64,000 bases of DNA, from assembly GCA_916610825.1 (NCBI GenBank), contig OU744454.1, forward strand, positions 13,212,836 through 13,276,835, read 5' to 3'. The position numbers and the translations under genes are program-made. The first letter of the stretch is position 1. Every line of letters starts with the position of its first letter. This stretch comes from Haliclystus octoradiatus (lineage: Eukaryota; Cnidaria; Staurozoa; Stauromedusae; Haliclystidae). Below the pieces are notes generated by a model, which saw nothing but the letters and a program-made list of their open reading frames with translations, did no database searches and was not told the DNA's origin. This document shows positions 22,901 through 33,721 of the stretch, piece by piece.

Positions 22901-24572
22901 TTGATAAATAACTTGGCAGAGATGCTTCCATGTTCGTTTTACGAAATGTTTTGCAAAATCGCGTGTGTGTGCAAAGGAGACACAAAGGCGGGCCGTGTAT
23001 CATGAAAAGGAGTGATTGAAATCTGGGTCCAGATTTCAAAGACAAAAATATGCAAAGGCTGCTGGTCATTTTATGGTCTTTAATGAATATGCATTCTAAA
23101 ATATCACGAAGGTTTTCTGCGATCTGATTGGTCGAAAGAGCGTGCATGAAATCCTAGGGTAAAACATGGCTCCGAAAACCGGGAAAAACCGCAAGCTTCA
23201 AAAAAGTTTGATCTGTGATAAAATACAGAATTTATAACTTTTTGATAACAATCCAATAAATATCTCAATAATGGCTACGATTTACAAAATGACATTTAGC
23301 TCAAGATGTCTTTATTTATTGAAAAGCGTGGTAAATGAGTTATTGGTCGTGTAACATGCAAAATAAAAACACAGAATGAAAGACAATTATAGGCTACGCT
23401 GTCCCAAGGTAAACCTAAAATTTAAATAACAATTACTGCATTCATTTGCTAAAGATCTATTGTACCACTTATATTACAGACGTTCTTGTATATGTCTTTC
23501 TTTTTTCGACAAAATCTATCTTGTTGTGGGATTCTCTTCATGCTTGGTTTATGAATTGAAATTGAATTTTAAATTGTGAATTCATGAATTGAAAATTTGC
23601 CGTTGAATGAGATTCCGACATTTGTTTTATTTTAGAAAAGGGTTACCACATGCTTGCAAATGTTTGTATTCATATTTACTAAACTCGAAAAAGTTGGAGA
23701 CACTCGGGAAGCTAAAAATCATTCGCTCGAAGCTCATGATTTTTTAGCGCTTCACTCGTGTCTCCCAACATTATATTAATAAATTGGAGTCAAGGACTTC
23801 ACATTAATTTCTGTTTCTTCAAGTTTCTCGCTTTATACGACCATCAGTCAGTATAAATTCGATTTAGTTGATTGAATTAAACTTGAAGTAAAAGAAATAA
23901 ATGTGTAGTCCTTGACTCCATTTTATTATCATTATTTAACGCCCTGTAAAATGACATTGAGAACTATTTATCTGCTAAAAGATAACAATATTACATTATA
24001 ACTATATACTATAGTAAACTTTTCTTAAAAGCAGAATCTATATCTAAATTTTTCGATGTAAGTTTTGATTTAAGAAACATCATCTCATTGCTCTATTTTG
24101 GTCGATTTCAAGAGAATACAACCCTGCCTGAAAAATCTGTGGACAATAACAAATCGAATAATACACTTCTTGAAAGTTCGATAATAAAACTGATTAAACC
24201 TTGTACGCACGGTTAAATAGTTAATTATATGGTAAGACATTATTGTTTAACAGTTGTGTCTTGATGTCTGCCACTCCCAAATATACTCTAATAGCCATGC
24301 GTTGCATGGTTTGGCTACTGAGAAACACATTAAAAATAAATGAAATGGATAAGTGTCTGATTTTGTAATTCACCTACCGGAACGCCAATCCAACAATAAT
24401 TCATTCCAATAAGGGTAGCAAGGAATTCATTATCTGTCACCGAGAATGAACTTGAAATGCGGGTAGTCAATAGTATGGCGCAAATAGTCAAAATAAATCC
24501 AATGATTAGCCCCAATATACCAAAAAATAAAAGAATAATAGCATAGCCTTTTGAAATACGACCACTAATCAT
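13911..24572 (-). CDS. CD20/MS4A-like tetraspan membrane protein, copy 1
   Basis: Five exons on the minus strand: 24378-24572, 21558-21614, 16403-16613, 15443-15570, 13911-14081, giving 253 residues. All introns are GT-AG; intron 3 uses the weaker donor GTTTGT. The usual MGRISKG start has mutated (ATG to AGT) and the nearest in-frame ATG is two codons upstream, giving MISGRISKG. Four hydrophobic segments follow ([42 protein letters not shown]; the exon-4 segment ending [12 protein letters not shown]). A Cys-rich loop lies between the third and fourth. The cytosolic tail ends [13 protein letters not shown]. The NYCWIG(V/L)P-F(I/V)(V/I)PG pattern resembles the CD20-like family. Role unknown; CD20-like is an inference from pattern and topology. 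The 4.9-kb intron 2 contains a LINE. Confidence 0.88.
14740..15435. repeat. Minisatellite in intron 4 of copy 1
   Basis: Short units related to ATCATGTGTTAATGTGATA are repeated many times. Inside lies a higher-order unit of about 100 bp (starting GATAACTCTCTTGTGTTTAT) in four nearly identical copies at roughly 14839, 14940, 15040 and 15138. It ends at the exon-4 donor. The same unit, in the same gene-relative position, occurs in copies 2 and 3. Confidence 0.9.
15853..16402. repeat. Direct duplication of ~130 bp beside exon 3 of copy 1
   Basis: 15853-15987 and 16269-16402 are nearly identical (AACTTGTAATTTGAGATGC ... AAATATATACAAAC). The second copy ends at the splice donor of exon 3. About 280 bp of unrelated sequence separates them. 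Confidence 0.85.
16861..17184 (+). mobile_element. Dispersed repeat R3, copy a, left part
   Basis: This is shared with 60000-60600 (same strand) and with the reverse complement of 56120-57270. It contains a (TTTCA)n run at 16922-16953, GAAATAACGTTCAACAC and AACCGACAATTCATCATTT. The repeat resumes at 19427 after the LINE insertion. Compared with copy b it lacks an internal block of about 250 bp at around 17090. Confidence 0.8.
17185..19426 (-). mobile_element. 5'-truncated non-LTR retrotransposon (LINE) with dead reverse transcriptase
   Basis: A minus-strand frame from about 19400 to 17737 encodes the C-terminal half of a CR1/L2/Jockey-type polymerase. Motifs in order: [79 protein letters not shown] and the thumb region to [10 protein letters not shown]. 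The upstream part (about 19430-19090) reads in the same frame but hits an in-frame TAA at 19087-19089. The endonuclease and ORF1 are missing. The 3' end is a (CTAT)n tail, seen as (ATAG)n at 17185-17211 on the plus strand. It sits in intron 2 of tetraspan copy 1, in the same transcriptional direction. Confidence 0.9.
19427..19965 (+). mobile_element. Dispersed repeat R3, copy a, right part, with tRNA-like segment
   Basis: It continues R3 after the LINE (ACAGTATTATATATTTG). At 19638-19700 it carries a tRNA-like head with box A TGGTCTAGTGGTGAAGCG and box B GGTTCAATCCC, then a long T/GATTTG-rich tract to about 19965. The same order appears inverted at 56120-56740. This suggests R3 is a composite of a longer repeat and a SINE, mobilised together. 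Confidence 0.72.
20218..20375. repeat. GTTCATGAAC-rich repeat block
   Basis: Clusters of the palindrome GTTCATGAAC and variants occur here and at 5360-5530, 28256-28400 and 44685-44870, each about 150 bp. The blocks are related but diverged, with no clear ends. Confidence 0.6.
21558..21614 (-). other. Tetraspan copy 1, exon 2 (57 bp microexon)
   Basis: It encodes [19 protein letters not shown], between AG and GTAAGG. All four paralogues keep an exon of exactly 57 bp here, phase 0 on both sides, so the assignment is firm although the exon is too short to stand out alone. Confidence 0.88.
21751..22062. mobile_element. hAT-like MITE family N, copy 1
   Basis: The ends are GGTAACTCCC and GGGAGTTACC, with a probable target duplication TATCAGG at 21751-21757 and 22056-22062. 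It contains the family signature 'tccccgtatagccat' in reverse. Other copies are at 31906-32158, 32489-32808, 35967-36276 and 57844-58172. Confidence 0.75.
23095..23771. mobile_element. Dispersed repeat R1, copy 2
   Basis: It is nearly identical to 2965-3572. It carries about 65 extra bases around 23490-23560 (a TTGAATTG-rich stretch) that copy 1 lacks, and it lacks the right arm of the terminal hairpin because it stops at CTCCCAACATT. Confidence 0.78.
23781..23924. mobile_element. Short MITE, ~145 bp, 45-bp inverted ends
   Basis: TTGGAGTCAAGGACTTCACA at the left mirrors TGTGTAGTCCTTGACTCCA at the right, and similarity continues to AACTTGAAG-type words near the centre. The flanks are AT-rich, so a target duplication cannot be called. 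It directly abuts the broken end of R1 copy 2. Confidence 0.75.
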
Positions 24573-24662
24573 AATGTCAATTAATCGAAATATTTGAAAA
24601 GTCTTCAATTCAATAATAACATATTTATTTACTTCAGCATGTTTGGGACAAGCAAACAGAAA

Positions 24663-24670
24663 ATGCAAAT
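24663..24670 (-). promoter_or_regulatory. Octamer motif ATTTGCAT upstream of copy 1
   Basis: The perfect octamer (ATGCAAAT on the plus strand) lies about 90 bp upstream of the copy-1 start. It is embedded in a block (24655-24705) whose reverse complement closely matches 26588-26640 upstream of copy 2. POU-domain factors bind this word in animals; use here is inferred. Confidence 0.4.
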
Positions 24671-26611
24671 GAAATACAAAAGGAAATGAGATCGAGAATA
24701 TGAAGGGGGAAATTGAACAGTACTTTAATTCTTAGAATCAAACTCTTTTGACATAATTACGATTGAGACTTCTGTTATGCTGTTCTTTGATAGCATAATA
24801 GACTATAATAAGTATAGGAGAAAGGAAAAAATCGTTTGAAATTTCTTTGAAATATGAAAGGCAAGATTGCATCATATAATTGTAAGCTTTCATTATTGCT
24901 TTTGTTTGCAAATTTATGCGTGCGTCTGCGTGTGTTCCCGCTGTTTTGTCAGTCGGTGTTCATGTACGTATTTGAGTTATATACCATTAGACTAGCTGTT
25001 TTCCAGACGTGGTTCTTACAGGCTTTGATTTTTTATTTTCCTTCTGTTTCTCGTAACGAAAGAGAGTATACTGTGCTAGCTGCATTCTCGATATCAAATT
25101 TGGCTACGTTTGCACGAGAGCAAAACCCAGTGTTTTAAAGTCTTTCAAAATTGAGTCACTTTCAACAAGCTCTATTTTGTCTGAATAAAATGCTATACAA
25201 CCTCGCGATTTTTGATAATTAACTCTAGTTTTGTAAATTTTCGTATTGGAAATGGATTGTAAACCATATTATTTTTCTTCCTAAATCTCAATATTAATAG
25301 TACTGTCTGCTTGAAAATAATTATTTTTCTATTTGTATATTTGTATACAGTATATTTGTATATTTGTGGTTTGTCTGTGATTTATGTACGTCTCACTGGC
25401 GAAATAATACAGATGTTCCGTTGTCGGGAAATTATGCAAACATTTTCTGTCGAGATAACCTAATTGTACAGTATCAGATTTGAGGTATGAAAATGTATGG
25501 TTAAGCTTATTTCAAAGAGGGTTCGTCTGGTCGTGACGGTCGTGAACTGCACGTGGTCGATTGGTACTGGAGCTTGTAAACATTTGACACAATATAATTA
25601 TTTCAAAAACACAACCAGTCCATATCGATACATATAAGTGTCGCTCAAATTATTATAAATTGTCTAGAAAGCGTTCGTTATCTGTCAAATTAGCCATTAA
25701 ATTCTTTTTCATCTGGAAATTTTTGCTTGCCTTGTTGGTCAATTTTGAAATTATGAAGTGTGCTATGTATATAGTACGCATGCGTTCATAATATTTAAAC
25801 ACGTGACCTGACGTCAAACCAGACTTCCTCGCTTTGATATAACTAGGATCATCGAAAATTATGATTTTCTGACGTTGTTTCGAAATAATAGACTTCATTT
25901 GATATTTTATAGATTATCTTTGTATTAATAAATTTATTGATCTTCACAATTTCAAAGGTTGATAATCTAGCGGAGATTCTCCTGAAGGAAAATACTTTGT
26001 TTTGAATTTAAGCTGCAAGAAAAAAATCAACAAGTAAAGTTAATAAGTCGATCAGTTTTATTACATTTAACTAAGCAGCATTCAACTATAGCGCGTGGGC
26101 AAAAATTAGAAGATAAAATCGTTAGTTTTTCTTAAATAGAGCTTCTTCAGCTTTGAGCATCAACCAAATCTTTATGGACAAATTTCGTCGAGAACACGAC
26201 ACGACAGTTTAAAAATTTTGAAAATGTTTTTCCTTGAATTTCCAAATACATGGAAAAATCAATGAAATGGCAGGATTACGCTTGATTATGACGTCATATT
26301 TTAGAATGATATTTCCAATTTCCAATACATTGTTTGTCATTTAAAAGAATTACTAGGAATTCCCCTTAAGAAAGTCAATCATGTTGTGTTCGTTACACGA
26401 AGAAGAAGAATGTCCTAAAGACTTTCTTTATAACCAAACAATAAACATAAACAAGATTTTTTCTATACTTATTATGGGCTATTATCCCAGCTATTATGGT
26501 ATCAAACAACAGCAAGAAAAAAAAATGCGGCTGTAATTATGCCAACGAGAGTTTAATTCGAAGAAATAAAGTGCTCTCTAAATGTCCTTCTCATATTCTC
26601 GATGTCAATTC

Positions 26612-26619
26612 ATTTGCAT
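26612..26619 (+). promoter_or_regulatory. Octamer motif ATTTGCAT upstream of copy 2
   Basis: It lies about 113 bp upstream of the ATG, within the block TCATATTCTCGATGTCAATT followed by CATTTGCATTTTCC, mirrored upstream of copy 1. Copies 3 and 4 lack it within 150 bp of their starts. Confidence 0.4.
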
Positions 26620-26731
26620 TTTCCTTCTTGTTTGTCTCGATAAATACGACGTGCCGAAGCAAGTAGATGTGTTCTTATCATTGAAGTCTAAACTATACAC
26701 ATTCTGACCGATCTAATTATTGATGTAAACT

Positions 26732-29700
26732 ATGGGTCGTATTTCAAAAGGCTATGCTACTGTCATTCTGGTTTTTGGTATATTGGAGCTGCTCTTTGGG
26801 TTTATTTTGACAATTTGCACTATTGTTTTGGCTACCAAAATTTCTAGATCATTTTCAGTGACTGGTAATGATTTCCTTGCCACCCTTACTGGAGTTAACT
26901 ATTGCTGGATGGGTCTTCCGGTAAGTGAATTAAAAAATCAGACATTTATTTTTTTCAAGGTGATTTATTCTATAGTAAGTAACCTGTAAGGCAGATAAAG
27001 TATATTAAGAGAATGCCAGTAATCAAGACACAATACTGCTAATTCCTTAATGACAAAGATAAGGTATACCTATTGACAAACGACGGTATCTTGATGATCT
27101 TCTATGATCATGAGATAGCACCTTCTGATCATCAATAATCATTGCGTAGTCAATCTTTTGAGCATATCTTCAGCGTTGCAGGCTGTAGCGAAAAACTAGG
27201 GACTACAACAGCAGCTATCTGTAAGCTAGCCCAATGATATTGTTGTTGTTGTCACTTTACTATCAATATACCCAATTTTACAGGATGTGTGATAATTACA
27301 TAATTATGTTATATTTATATAACATATATGTATATACAATATTTAATTATAGTTTATTTACAATGATAGTAATTATTTACAATCCTAATAAAATAACTAA
27401 CCAATTATAAGAAATCTGGTATAATGTGTGATAATTATTAATTATTCTACCACTGTGTATTACAACCAAAAATATAGTATCTATTTTTTTATTTTTTTTA
27501 TTTCATTTTGTTAAAATATTTTATAAGCCTCTTGTACGATAAGAATTGAGTACAAATTCCCCTAGAACATTGTTGATGATTGGTGACTATATCTCGATGA
27601 TTATTGATGATAATGAGATTAAACACCATTTTGATCATTAATAATCATTGCTTAATCATTCATGAACTGTTTTTGTAGGGGGTATTGGAATCAGATTTAT
27701 TTTAGATGATTAATATTATGATTTTTATTTCATTTTTCAGTTCATCATACCAGGACTTTTTGGTTTTTTAATATTCCGCAAAAGAAATTCTTGCCTTGTA
27801 AGACATTGATCCTTTCCATGAATAAATTGACAACAATTATTGAATATTATTAACTTAGAATTCAGAAACAAGGGTTGTCTATCCAAAAGAATTATTTTTC
27901 AGGGTGATATAGGGAGATTCTATAGCAAAGTCGTCAAGCTATACCAGCATAATTCAAAGTACCCCACAGAAAGATAGTCCACGAGCCTTCATGCTCTTTT
28001 TACCCGGTGGGAAGGCATTACAAAGATCCAGCTTAGCACCCCAAAATTGCAGGTTTGGCTGGAAACCATGCCAAAAAATTGCAAAATATATTATTTCCTG
28101 GCATTTTGAATGGAAACTGCCATTTTTGTGCCCCACATCAGGGGTTCAGGTACCTCACAGCGGGATAATTTCCTATTTCACAGCTGGAAAAAGGTAATTT
28201 CACAGCAGAGATTTTAAAATTGAAATTTGATAGCCCAAAATGGCTTAATTAATAATCTCATGAATAGTTCATGACAAGTCCAGGGGGTTCATGAACAGAT
28301 CATGACATTCAAAAAATTCCCACGAAAGAGGAATAGCATCAATTGAGTTCGTGATCAATTCATGAATGTTTGTAAAGTTCAGGACTGTTCACGAAAAAAA
28401 TTTTTTGCAACAGACATAATTGCATTGTAATTGAGATTTTCTAGGCTATTGAAATTATGTTATTTTTGGTTAGAATTTAGATGATATCATATTGTTAATT
28501 AAAATCAAAATATAAAATGAGGTATGATGATAAACTCGCCATGATAATAGGTTTTTACCATGCTTATTTTCAAAGTTGCACAGCCACACGTTTATATGTC
28601 TCAAATATAATATTACTACTATTGAAAAATCAATATATTTCCTGAAAATATAGTACCAGATTTCAAAAGTTGTCTCCTATGTTCAGAAAACTCAATATTT
28701 AGAGTAAGGTAAAATGTCGTTTTTTCTCTAGACGTGCGAGTGTGTTTCGTTTGCTTAAGATTTTACAGTGAGGAGTTGTCATTCAATCAATCTGACAAGT
28801 TTAAATTTCATCTGGTATAACCTTATAAGGGGTTAATATTGAGCTTAAAGACTGTGCATGAACCCCGTGAGCTCCTTTTACATAATTCACGAACGGTTTT
28901 TGTCACTACTCAGTTGAATTGATGAAGACAAGTGAAAATGAAAATTGACATTTTCCCTTTTTTCATGTACATTATCCAGATTCCTTCGATAAATTTAAAT
29001 GAAAATTGAGCTATTTTGGCAACTAATTTAAACTAATTCAATTGCTGCAAGATGGAATAGTAATGATGATTTGAATTTTATTCATTATCTAGGCAATTTG
29101 TCATTTGATCTTACACATCTTTTCTTTCCTCATTGCTCAATCATGTACCGGCATTGCGGTTACCTTGTATAGAATATGGGGTGAAGTTGTCACCTTATAC
29201 AACAGGGGACGTTGTACTTCTGCCATGGCTTCTGCAGCATCAATATGTACATGTGTTGTGCAAGATAGCAAGTATATTTACGAGGTAGAAGACTACTATA
29301 CTGTTCAATTCGATGGTTAGTATAATCTTTTGTTGGTTTTATAACAGAAATAGCTACAGGGTTACCAAAGTGATGATCGAGCAGCGAACAAAGAGCACCT
29401 TTTCAAAATCACTGAATCACTCATGCACCATATAATATTACTTGAAAACATTGGCTGGGCCTATAAAAATTTTGCTTTCAAGGCACAATGCGAGTGAAAA
29501 AAATCCAAATTTCCATGATTAAACCTTGAAAATTTAGAGTTCATTTACAAGTTACAAGTGATTTGGATGTTTGAATGAACAATTTATATAGTACGAAGCG
29601 TATTTATGATTATAAACCTTCCTCATATTGTTTTTCAATTATATAGAGTCACTCTGAATTAATTATGCATGAGAAAGCGATTGTCCAAATTGTTGAATGA

Positions 29701-30690
29701 GTGCCATGTCAGCTTAGATTATTGTGGTATACTTTTTTATCTAGGATCGTGCAATCTTGTCACATCGTTGAGTTCCATTTTTATTGCAATGACAGTCTTC
29801 TCTGGTATCGGTGGTGTTCTGATTTTGATTTGCTGCTACGTGAACTGTGTCTCACTTTGCAACAAAGAACAAGTAAGTTACCCTTTTATCGCATGTTAGT
29901 TATCACATGATCATATGATAAGTTATAGCATTAACACATTATCACATGCTGGCTATATAGCATTAACACTTTATCGCATGATATATCATTACACATCATC
30001 ACATGTTGGTTATATGGCATTAACACATTATCACATGATGGTTATCGCATTAACACATTATCACATGCTGGCTATATAGCATTAACACTTTATCGCATGA
30101 TATATCATTAGACATCATCACATGTTGGTTATATGGCATTAACACATTATCACATGATGGTTATCGCATTAACACGTTATCACATGTTGGCTATTTGGCA
30201 TTAACACATTATCACATGATATATCATTACACATTATCACATGATATTTATCACATCTTGATAAGTTGGTCATGTCAATAACACATGATGTTAGAAAATT
30301 ATAAAATGTATTTATGATACGTTTGTTTCAGACGATGCTAAATTCATAAACATATTATAATGGAAGCATGGAAAAATTAAGATTTTTAAAACTTTTGAAT
30401 TCAAGCAGAAAGAGCAACAACAGCAAATATTAAGCTCTAATATAAGCTCTTAAATATTTGAAGGTTCTGAGTTTATGTAGCAGTAAACAAATGTCTCCTA
30501 TATTCAGCTCACTGAGCCTTTAGCTGCCTCCAAATAGATGAGCCTCTAGCTGCCTCATCGCTCTATAGATATATATTTTTTTCTTAACTAGGAACAAGTA
30601 CAAGGGTTTGTTCTCGCCCCACCAGGAAGAGGCGTGGCTTACCAAACTCTGCCATCAGTTAGCGTTGCAGGCCATGCACTCGCCACCTGA
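26732..30690 (+). CDS. CD20/MS4A-like tetraspan membrane protein, copy 2, tail frameshifted
   Basis: Five exons: 26732-26920, 27741-27797, 29093-29315, 29745-29872, 30592-30690, giving 231 residues. Start is MGRISKGYA. Membrane segments are at residues about 7-33, 62-80, 85-115 and 158-185. The loop between segments 3 and 4 holds the Cys residues of GRCTSAM and ICTCVV. This loop (exon 3, 223 bp) is longer than in copies 3 and 4, as in copy 1. In exon 5 the frame shifts relative to the paralogues after VSVAGH and stops early at 30688-30690. The lost frame would have carried the conserved [13 protein letters not shown] tail, ending at 30742. A two-base deletion beside CATGCACTCGCC explains it. 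The protein may still reach the membrane without its tail. An AATAAA signal at 31253 is a candidate polyadenylation site. Confidence 0.87.
29893..30270. repeat. Minisatellite in intron 4 of copy 2
   Basis: Units such as GGCATTAACACATTATCACATGA and a larger unit of about 115 bp repeated twice (29935-30165). It begins about 20 bp after the exon-4 donor. It is the reverse complement of the copy-1 unit, as expected because the genes point in opposite directions. Confidence 0.88.
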
Positions 30691-30742
30691 GCACAAAGTG
30701 CAAGATCACGACAAAGCTCAACTTGTTTACAATGAAGCGTAA
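30691..30742 (+). pseudogene. Stranded remnant of the copy-2 C-terminal coding sequence
   Basis: In the +1-shifted frame the sequence reads [15 protein letters not shown] and ends at a TAA, matching copies 1 and 4 almost exactly. It is no longer translated from the upstream frame. Its good preservation suggests the frameshift is recent, or a polymorphism or assembly error. Confidence 0.75.
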
Positions 30743-31905
30743 TCAAGTTCCTGTTCCTACTTATATAGCCATGATTTATTTATACTATAATATGAATGTT
30801 TGTAGGTGTAGAAAACAGACTGGGTACGAATTATATTGTACTCTATTGTTTTTAGTAAGCCAATCAGCAACTTATAAATGTTATATTTAATGCCTATAAA
30901 TACCGCTGATTTAGTGTTTTTATATCATTATTCGCATGTTGTGGCCATAGGCATATAGCCTTTAATTATATAGTTTGAATTTGACATCTTGTCTCTTCTT
31001 TGTCTGGTCACACATGCAGAATTAATCATTATTATTTGTACTGATTTCTAACCGAAATCTAGTACTATTTCGTATTTCAAACGTTTGAATATATTATTTG
31101 AGAATAACAACTTAGTCACAAGTCACAGTCCTCTGAACCTATTCTCATACAAATAATCAACGTTTTCAGTAGGTGATCTAATGTTCGTTACTGTTTTTCT
31201 TAAGTTCTATTGTATGTGTTATGTACTAAGTAAATAGTTGTATTGACATTGCAATAAATTTAGATTGCATAATTATTGATTAGATTGACACTGCTGGAAA
31301 TGTAACATGCATGTATTTTGTAATTTGGGTGGTAACTCCTGCTTTGCATGAACAAAAACACGAATTCGACAAAACAGCTCAAAATTATCGAAAACAATGC
31401 CTAATCCCCAAGGGAATTCGAATTGGACCTAAACAGCTCAAAATGACCAAAAACAATGCCTAATCCGCAAGGGAATTCAAAATGACCAAAAACAATGCAT
31501 TATTTCAAGGGAATTCGAATTCGGGGAGGAAGGGGGGCAATTAAAACAAAAAGAATATGAAAAGTTACAAATATATAATTAAATGTAAATGATACACCCA
31601 GAAAGCATATATCTCAACTGGAATATGGACCCGAAAATGTGCCATATCCCCATCTAGCCTTTAATGTACATTATTGGTATCTTCTCTTCAAAGTCGCTTT
31701 TGGTTGTTTAATCACGAAATTGACTTCACTTATACTTAAACAACAGCCTATAGTCTGCCCCAATATGTTTTGAAACCTCCTATGTCAAACCTATATAATC
31801 TCTATAAAAGTATCGTCGCTGGTACGCAGGCTAACAACTGACAAGAGGTAATTCCCAACACTCTTATTATAGAATTCAGCAAAATTCTCATTGTTTTATA
31901 AGACA

Positions 31906-32158
31906 CTCGGGGGGACTTCCATACAATGGCTATACGGGGACGTGCCATTTTTAAGGGGTGCCTTTTTCCAAATTCTTGTGAAATTTTAGGATGTCAATTT
32001 AGAGATTTTCGAAATTTTTAGAACTTTTCCTTTGTTTTACTCGTAAAACATGAAATTTTAGGGTCTCCGTCCTCACTTGGTGTGAAATTTTAGGGGTTTC
32101 TTCAATTTTTGAAAATGGCACCCCCGTTTCAAAAATATCGAAGTACCCCCCCCCTGGA
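31906..32158. mobile_element. hAT-like MITE family N, copy 2, 253 bp
   Basis: Target duplication ATAAGACA at 31898-31905 and 32159-32166. The ends are CTCGGGGGGACTTCC and its inverse GAAGTACCCCCCCCC. It contains GGCTATACGGGGACGTGCC near the left end. Confidence 0.88.
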
Positions 32159-32488
32159 ATAAGACATGGATAAATAGATTCAAACACATGCTAATTGCAG
32201 TAGCTCGTGAATTTTCGAAAAGTCCACAAACTGTAAATGAACTCGGGGAATTTCTGTCATGGGAAGTTGATGAAAATAGTTCACGTTTTCTCCTTACCCC
32301 AAATATCAATAGGAAACTGTGTGTCAATTGCTTAATACTAATTACAATGATTGGTTGGCATTTTGTCATACCATTAGTATCACGCAAGAAATATTCATCT
32401 CATAAAAGTCATTTTCAGAATAGTGTAGCTTTTTACTAAATGATAACAATGTTACTTGTCGATTGCAGCATGATGTTATAGTGAGCTT

Positions 32489-32808
32489 TCCAGGGGAGGG
32501 GGGTACTTCGATACCCTTTTGTCAGGGATTTACCATTTTTAAAATCCCGCTATTACCCCCAATTTGAAGCTTTTGCTTAAAACCAAAATTGCAAAAAATG
32601 TATTATTTACTGGCATTTTGCATGAAAAATACCATTTTGGCACCTCACAGCAGGGGTTCGGGCGTTTTCACAGCTTGATATCGGAAATTTCACCGCAGAA
32701 TTCCAAAATTGAAAATTTCATACCACAAAATTGCCAACATGGTGCCAAAGTGACCCCTTAAAATAATGATACATCCCCGTACAGCGCCTTTGTGGAAGCC
32801 CCTCCCGG
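32489..32808. mobile_element. hAT-like MITE family N, copy 3, 320 bp
   Basis: The flanks GTGAGCTT (32481-32488) and GTGAACTT (32809-32816) are an 8-bp duplication with one mismatch. The ends are TCCAGGGGAGGGGGGTAC and its inverse. A related internal segment without clear ends lies at about 27990-28240. Confidence 0.8.
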
Positions 32809-33025
32809 GTGAACTTCACAACATGTTCTCCTTGATTTTGTTATATGTTATTTTATGTGATACCGTATATTATGTCAATAAAGCATGGCAGGAACAATCA
32901 GTGTAGATGGTTAATGAGCCTCTGGTAAAATAACTTATGAAGTGTCATTATACAAGGGCTACTAGATCAGCTTTTTGAGCTTAAATGAGAGTTTACAAAG
33001 ATAAAAGCAAAAAAAAGTTAAAATA

Positions 33026-33205
33026 CAGTGTAACCCGCTCAAGTGTAAGTAAGAATTGCCAACGATTTCAGTTGCATTTATCCGAATTTGCACTTATCCG
33101 AAAATTGCAAACATTTGAACAGAAAATAGTTTACAGGTTTTCAGATTCAGGTTGCAGATAAGCTGGAATTTCACTTATCCGAATTGCACTTAAGCGGGTT
33201 ACACT
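33026..33205. mobile_element. Mariner-type MITE, 180 bp, TA flanked
   Basis: The ends CAGTGTAACCCGCTCAAGTG and CTTAAGCGGGTTACACTG are flanked by TA. The inside has paired TTATCCGAATT words. Eroded relatives occur at about 6640-6740 and 45490-45590. Confidence 0.8.
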
Positions 33206-33721
33206 GTAATTTACAAAATTTTGTTATCGATAGCGATAGTCTACAAACTTGGTTGATGTGTCCTAACTTAGACCTACTTTTAATTAGTTTGAAATAGTTC
33301 AGTGAGATATGAATAAAATGCAAATGATTTAAACACGGCAATGGTTGTTGATACTCATCAATCAAGCCGGCAAGTCTTTGTTTAAATTATTTTATTCATT
33401 TATTTTATTTATTCATTTGCAAAATATATATTTGCAGGCATACAAAGGTATTTATCAATTAAATAATTATAATACACTGACATTTAGTCTACATTGTTGC
33501 AACGGTTACATAATGTTATATAAATTAATGAAATTAGATTGATATGCAGATCAGATAACTGTGATCAGCGATTGGCTTTATTTTATCACCTATCTTCTTG
33601 TTTATATCTATGAAAATGTTAATTAAAATTTGATAAGATGAACATGGTTCTCGAGGTCTCTTACTCTCTCAAGATCGCGGCTAGTGTGTAAATGCAAATA
33701 GATCATTGTTGTACAAACTGC

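Larger units (their letters stand above)
24573..26731. promoter_or_regulatory. Divergent intergenic region between tetraspan copies 1 and 2
   Basis: About 2.2 kb separates two start codons pointing away from each other. Near each start lies a matching block of about 40 bp in mirror orientation that contains a POU/octamer word (listed separately). The rest is AT-rich with no convincing ORF or repeat. I cannot place a TATA box or start site. Confidence 0.5.

Noticed and set aside
22790-22965. Minus-strand frame containing [20 protein letters not shown] and ending IRIEDGRQS
   Set aside because: It looks protein-like but has no ATG, a stop just upstream, and no clear splice partners. It is kept only as a possible exon.
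24854-25138. 94-residue ORF with hydrophobic stretches between tetraspan copies 1 and 2
   Set aside because: No match to any exon of the paralogues, no splice context, and it lies in the divergent promoter region.
29893-30270. Regularly spaced short repeats that could suggest a CRISPR array
   Set aside because: The spacers are themselves repeats, the host is a eukaryote, and the same units occur in the paralogous introns. It is a minisatellite.
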